Assembly (NCBI GenBank): GCA_963675135.1
Contig: OY776122.1
Location: 18,602,881-18,666,880 of the forward strand
From: Galeopsis tetrahit
Lineage: Eukaryota > Streptophyta > Magnoliopsida > Lamiales > Lamiaceae
DNA length: 64,000 bases
Reading direction: 5' to 3'
In this document: one piece after another, positions 60,028-64,000 of the stretch
How positions within the stretch are numbered: position 1 is the first letter of the stretch
Layout: the number at the start of each line of letters is the position of its first letter
The notes under the pieces: generated by a model
Databases searched by the model: none
Told to the model about the DNA's origin: nothing
The model's input: only the letters and a program-made list of their open reading frames with translations
Translations under genes and position numbers: made by a program

Positions 60028-63000
60028 ATGGAGTATCCACTTTCACCCGCACTAAAACCTCCGATTCTAGATGGCACAAACTATGCCTTCTGGAAACCAA
60101 AGATGAGAATGTACATCAAATCCATTGATGAACGAGCCTGGAGGAGTGTTCTTGCTGGTTGGACTCAACCAAGAACCGTTGCGGATGAAGACAACGAAGC
60201 TCAGATCAAGAGAGAGCTCGACTGGACGGCTGAAGAAATCACAACCGCAAGTTACAATTCAAAGGCGTTGAATGCTATCTTCACCTCAATTGATGCCTCA
60301 ATATTCAAAATCATATCAAACTGCATTTCATCGAAAGATACATGGGATCGATTGCAAGAACATTGTGAAGGATCAGATAGTGTACGAAGGACCAGACTAT
60401 GTATGCTTGGAACCAAGTTCGAGAATCTGAGGATGAAAGAAGATGAAACCATTTCATCTTACAACGAAAAGTTGACTGAGATTTCAAATGAAGCTCATTC
60501 TCTTGGAGATCCAATTTCAAACCAAAGGTTAGTACATAAAATTCTTAGATCAGTTCCTAAACGTTTTGAACCTAAGATATGTGCTATAGAAGAAGCTAAG
60601 GATACTGATGTGTTAAGTCAAAATGAATTGATTGGTATTTTGAAAACTTATGAGATGAACATTTCTGAAAAGACTGATAATGAAAAGAAAGTGCTTGTTT
60701 TCAAAGGTGATGCCTCATCATCTGCATCATCAGGTTCTGGAAAGTCTCCTTATGTTACTGAAATTGATTCTGATGATGATGATATTGAGGAATATTTGAA
60801 TAATCCTGATTACATGGCATTTATTACTAAACAGTTTAAGACTCTCATGAAGAATAAGAGATTCAAAGACAACATTCAACCTAAGGTTCATATTAATAAT
60901 ACTCAACAATTGCCCATTATGTAGAATACTTTTAATCCTGCTAGACAATTAGAAAGAGGAAACAGGTTTAGATCTGACCAGGACTATAGGAAGAATGTTA
61001 AATGTGATGCATGTTCTGGATATGGTCATTATGCTAATGAATGTGCCAACACCATTCTCAAAAAGAAACTTAATTTCAGTGCTACCTTAAGTGATGAGTC
61101 TGATGTTGAACATGATCCTGAAAAAGACATTGAAAAAGCTTTCTTTGCCAGAATTCTATATGATGATACTCTTGATGATGATCTGGATGCTTATTACGAT
61201 GTGAGGACAAATGAGCCATCATTTGGGAAATCACTGAATAATGATATTCCAGAAGTTAACTGTTTTAAAAGTTCAGTTTCTGAGACAGGTACATCAAGTA
61301 AAACAGGTTTATCCAGAAGAGATGCTGACATTCAAGATTTGTCTAATACTGTTTTCAAACTAGAAAGTCTTTTGACAAAGAAGGATAAGGAAATTTCAAA
61401 ACTTAAAGAAAGACTATAAGTGTCAATTCTTGATTTTAAGAAATATTCTTATGAAAAACCTTTAACAAATGAAAAAGTTTTCAAGATATCTTCTGAAACT
61501 GAGAAACTTAATCATGTAATTAAGTCTCTGAATTTTGAAAATTCTGATTTAAGAGAATCAGTTACTAAGCTTGAAGGTATTTTGACAAGAAAAGATATTG
61601 AGATATCTAAGCTTGAAGAAAGAGTGAAGGAAGCCTCACTGAGTTTTAAAAGATTCTCTGAAGGAAAGATGAAACTGGAAGACTCTCTTATGACCAACAA
61701 CTCAAGAAGAACATGTATTGGCTACCAAGGTAAAACCTCTAAAAATTCTGAAACTAAGAAACCTATTGTGTTTGTAAAAGCTGAAGTTAATTACAATTCT
61801 AATGTTTCTGCTAAGACTCAGATCAATGCAAAAGATGTGATATGTCATTACTGTTTCAAAAAGGGTCATAAAAGTCCTCAATGCTTGAAGAAGAAAAACC
61901 ATCTGAAAAATTTTGTATTGCCTGGAATGACTCAACATTCAAGATCACACAGTAGTAAATGTACATGGGTTTCAAAAGAAAATACATCTTGCAATGTTGT
62001 TCATATGACTCTAAAAGCATGTATTCCTGGATTATGGTACTTTGATAGTGGTTGTTCTAAACACATGACAGGTCAAATTGATTATCTTACTGATTATACT
62101 GTTTATAATGGTGGTAATGTCACATATGGTGGTGGATCTAAAGGAAAAATCATTGGTAAAGGGACATTGAATGTTCCTGGTTTTCCTAAGTTATCCAATG
62201 TTCTGTATGTTGATGGATTACTGGCTAATCTTATAAGTATTAGTCAATTATGTGATGATGATTTGCATGTAAAATTTGACAAGAATTCATGTAATGTGTT
62301 AGACAAAGATTCTGAATGTATCATGATGGGAAACAGGTCTGCTGATAATTGCTATCTTATTGAATCTAAACGTATTTGTAATAAGGCTAAAGTTGATGAT
62401 AGTACATTGTGGCATCACAAACTTGGACATGCTAACTACATACAACTTGATAAACTTGTTAGATTAAAAGATGTTACAGGTTTACCAGATCTGAAATTTT
62501 CAGATAAAAAGGTTTGTGGACCTTGTCAAAAAGGCAAACAGGTCAAGGTGTCTCACAAAATGTTGGGACATTGTTCAACCAAACATTGCTTCGAATTACT
62601 GCACATGGATCTTATGGGTCCTATGGAAACAGAGAGTATTGGAGGTAAAAGGTATTCTCTAGTTGTGGTTGATGATTATTCTAGATTCACATGGATTGAG
62701 TTCTTAAAAGATAAATCTGAAACTTTCTCAATTTTCAAAATTCTGTATAAAAGATTTAAGAATGTTTTCAATTCCAAAGTTTGCAGAATTAGGTCTGATC
62801 ATGGAAGGGAATTTGAAAATAGTTCATTTACTGAGTTTTGTGAATCAAAAGGTATAATACAAGAGTTTTCATCACCTAAAACTCCTCAACAAAATGGCAT
62901 TGCAGAAAGAAAAAATAGAACACTTCAAGAAATGGCTAGAGTCATGCTATGTTCTAAGAACTTATCCAAAAGATTTTGGGCAGAAGCTCTTAATACTGCT

Positions 63001-64000
63001 TGTCATATTGCCAATAGAGTTTACATTAGAACAGGTTCTACTAGAACTCTTTATGAAATTCTGAACAATAAAAAGCCTAACCTTAATTATTTCCATATTT
63101 TTGGTTGTGTATGCTACATCTTGAATGACAGGGATCAGTTACATAAGTTCGATTCAAAAAGTGATAAAGGGTTCTTCCTTGGCTATTCAAGAAATAGCAA
63201 GGCCTATAAAATTTATAACTTTAGGACTGATACTGTACAAGAATCTGTAAATGTTGTTTTTGATGATGATACAAGTATTACAGGTAAAAGCATTGAAGAT
63301 GAAGACATATCAAATTTGATTGATGTTCCAATCAATACTGAAAATGTTGAACAGGTTCAGAATGTTGAGAAGAAAGATGACACACCAGAGGAAACATCTG
63401 ATAATACAGATCCTAAAAATCTGTATAATCTCCAGAAAACTCCTTCCATAAGGATTCAGAAATATCATCCACAAGACCAAATCATTGGTGAACAGTCTAC
63501 AGGTGTTCAAACCAGAAGAAGAATGGGTATGAACTCAAAGAATGTGGTAAGGTCTATATGTATGTCATGTATGTGTAGTAAAGTTAATTATGAATGCTAT
63601 CACTCTGAGATTGAACCTAAAACTGTTAAAGAAGCATTAGATGATAAGAATTGGATTGAAGCTATGCATGAAGAACTTAATCAGTTTGTTAGGAATGATG
63701 TTTGTACATTAGTTCCTAGACCAGACCATGTTAATGTCATAGGGACTAAATGGATTTTCAAAAACAAGACTGATGAGATGGGAAACATAATTAGAAATAA
63801 TGCTAGGTTGGTTTCTCAAGGGTATACACAAGTAGAAGGTGTAGACTTTAATGAAACATTTGCTCCAGTTGCTAGAATTGAATCCATTAGGTTATTACTT
63901 GCTATTGCATGCTATATTGATATAAAATTACACCAAATGGATGTTAAAGCTGCTTTTCTAAATGGCATTCTTATGGAAGAAGCTTATGTTGAACAGCCAA
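60028..64000 (+). pseudogene. gag-pol: Element C gag-pol, one frame with two stops, runs off the window
   Basis: ATG at 60028 (MEYPLSPALKPPILDGTNY); an upstream in-frame GTG at 60013 is not needed. The frame is open to the window end except TAG 60922-60924 and TAA 61417-61419. The gag fold spans about residues 10-215 (FWKPKMRMYIKSIDERAW, ISSKDTWDRLQEHCEG). Two CCHC knuckles are seen: CDACSGYGHYANEC (near 60997) and CHYCFKKGHKSPQC (near 61849), with a coiled coil between. The protease has WYFDSGCSKHMTG (near 62035). A zinc region LWHHKLGHAN ... CGPCQKGKQ follows. Integrase has MDLMGP, VVVDDYSRFTW, SDHGREF and PQQNGIAERKNRT. Reverse transcriptase begins near 63620 (IGTKWIFKNKTDE, MDVKAAFLNG). 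There is no frameshift in almost 4 kb. Confidence 0.9.

Larger units (their letters stand above)
59190..64000 (+). mobile_element. Ty1/copia element C, 3' part outside window
   Basis: 5' LTR, primer-binding site, gag and pol in copia order, running off the right edge within reverse transcriptase. It is not close to E1, A or B: gag, the zinc knuckles and the linker words differ, and the LTR does not start TGTTGGG. The 3' LTR and target duplication are outside the window. It lies head to head with the Ulp1-like pseudogene, about 140 bp from that gene's ATG. Confidence 0.85.

Noticed and set aside
1..64000. CRISPR array, bacterial operon, tRNA or rRNA gene
   Set aside because: No spaced identical repeats with unique spacers, no operon-like gene runs, and no cloverleaf or rRNA words were recognised; the DNA is plant-like.

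Overview
The window looks like plant nuclear DNA, probably from a eudicot; the species cannot be told from the sequence. The evidence is Ty1/copia LTR retrotransposons of Sirevirus type, Ty3/gypsy Tat/Athila-type remnants, two F-box-associated-domain genes, and an intron-containing Ulp1-like (C48) peptidase pseudogene. There is no bacterial-type gene organisation, no CRISPR array, and no tRNA or rRNA gene that I can recognise. About 85 percent of the window is retrotransposon.

Layout. (1) 1-11735 is a decayed Sirevirus-like element (E1) on the + strand. It has the end of gag, pol, a pol-env linker with a 23-bp repeat, a very long extra ORF at the envelope position, and a truncated 3' LTR. A 923-bp LTR-element derivative (6251-7173, TSD ctcaa) is nested in the extra ORF. 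(2) 11736-15100 holds gypsy-type debris: a +-strand LTR-like piece and a minus-strand piece with a gag C-terminus placed directly against 3'-end signals. (3) An F-box gene starts at 15173 and is cut at 16085. Its other end lies at 52826-53023. A 36.7-kb nest (16086-52820) flanked by a ctaac target duplication sits between, and the two gene halves are in the same reading frame. (4) The nest is element A (LTRs 16086-17797 and 51129-52820) with a second family, element B, inserted behind its pol (TSD accgt). The interior has since been rearranged. A block of B LTR, A env-position ORF and start of the A 3' LTR occurs twice (25180-32585 and 44108-51559), with B gag-pol-env between. The first block ends inside an A LTR that is fused to B gag at a 7-bp shared word. 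(5) A second, shorter F-box gene (53772-54524) follows. (6) A minus-strand Ulp1-like pseudogene (59046 to 55486) has about eight exons, good splice junctions and five in-frame stops. (7) A third copia element (LTR from about 59190) has a gag-pol frame, broken by two stop codons, that runs off the right edge.

How it fits together. The host genes are two F-box paralogues, one destroyed by insertion, and a dead peptidase gene. The retroelements are layered by age: E1 is most decayed; A's two LTRs differ by about 2 percent by eye; the two B LTRs differ by about 1.3 percent. The most distinctive content is the envelope-position ORF of roughly 1,590 codons shared by E1, A and B, nearly unbroken in B, together with the conserved repeats and hairpins in the elements' non-coding parts. 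Family assignments rest on motifs read by eye; no database search was possible.
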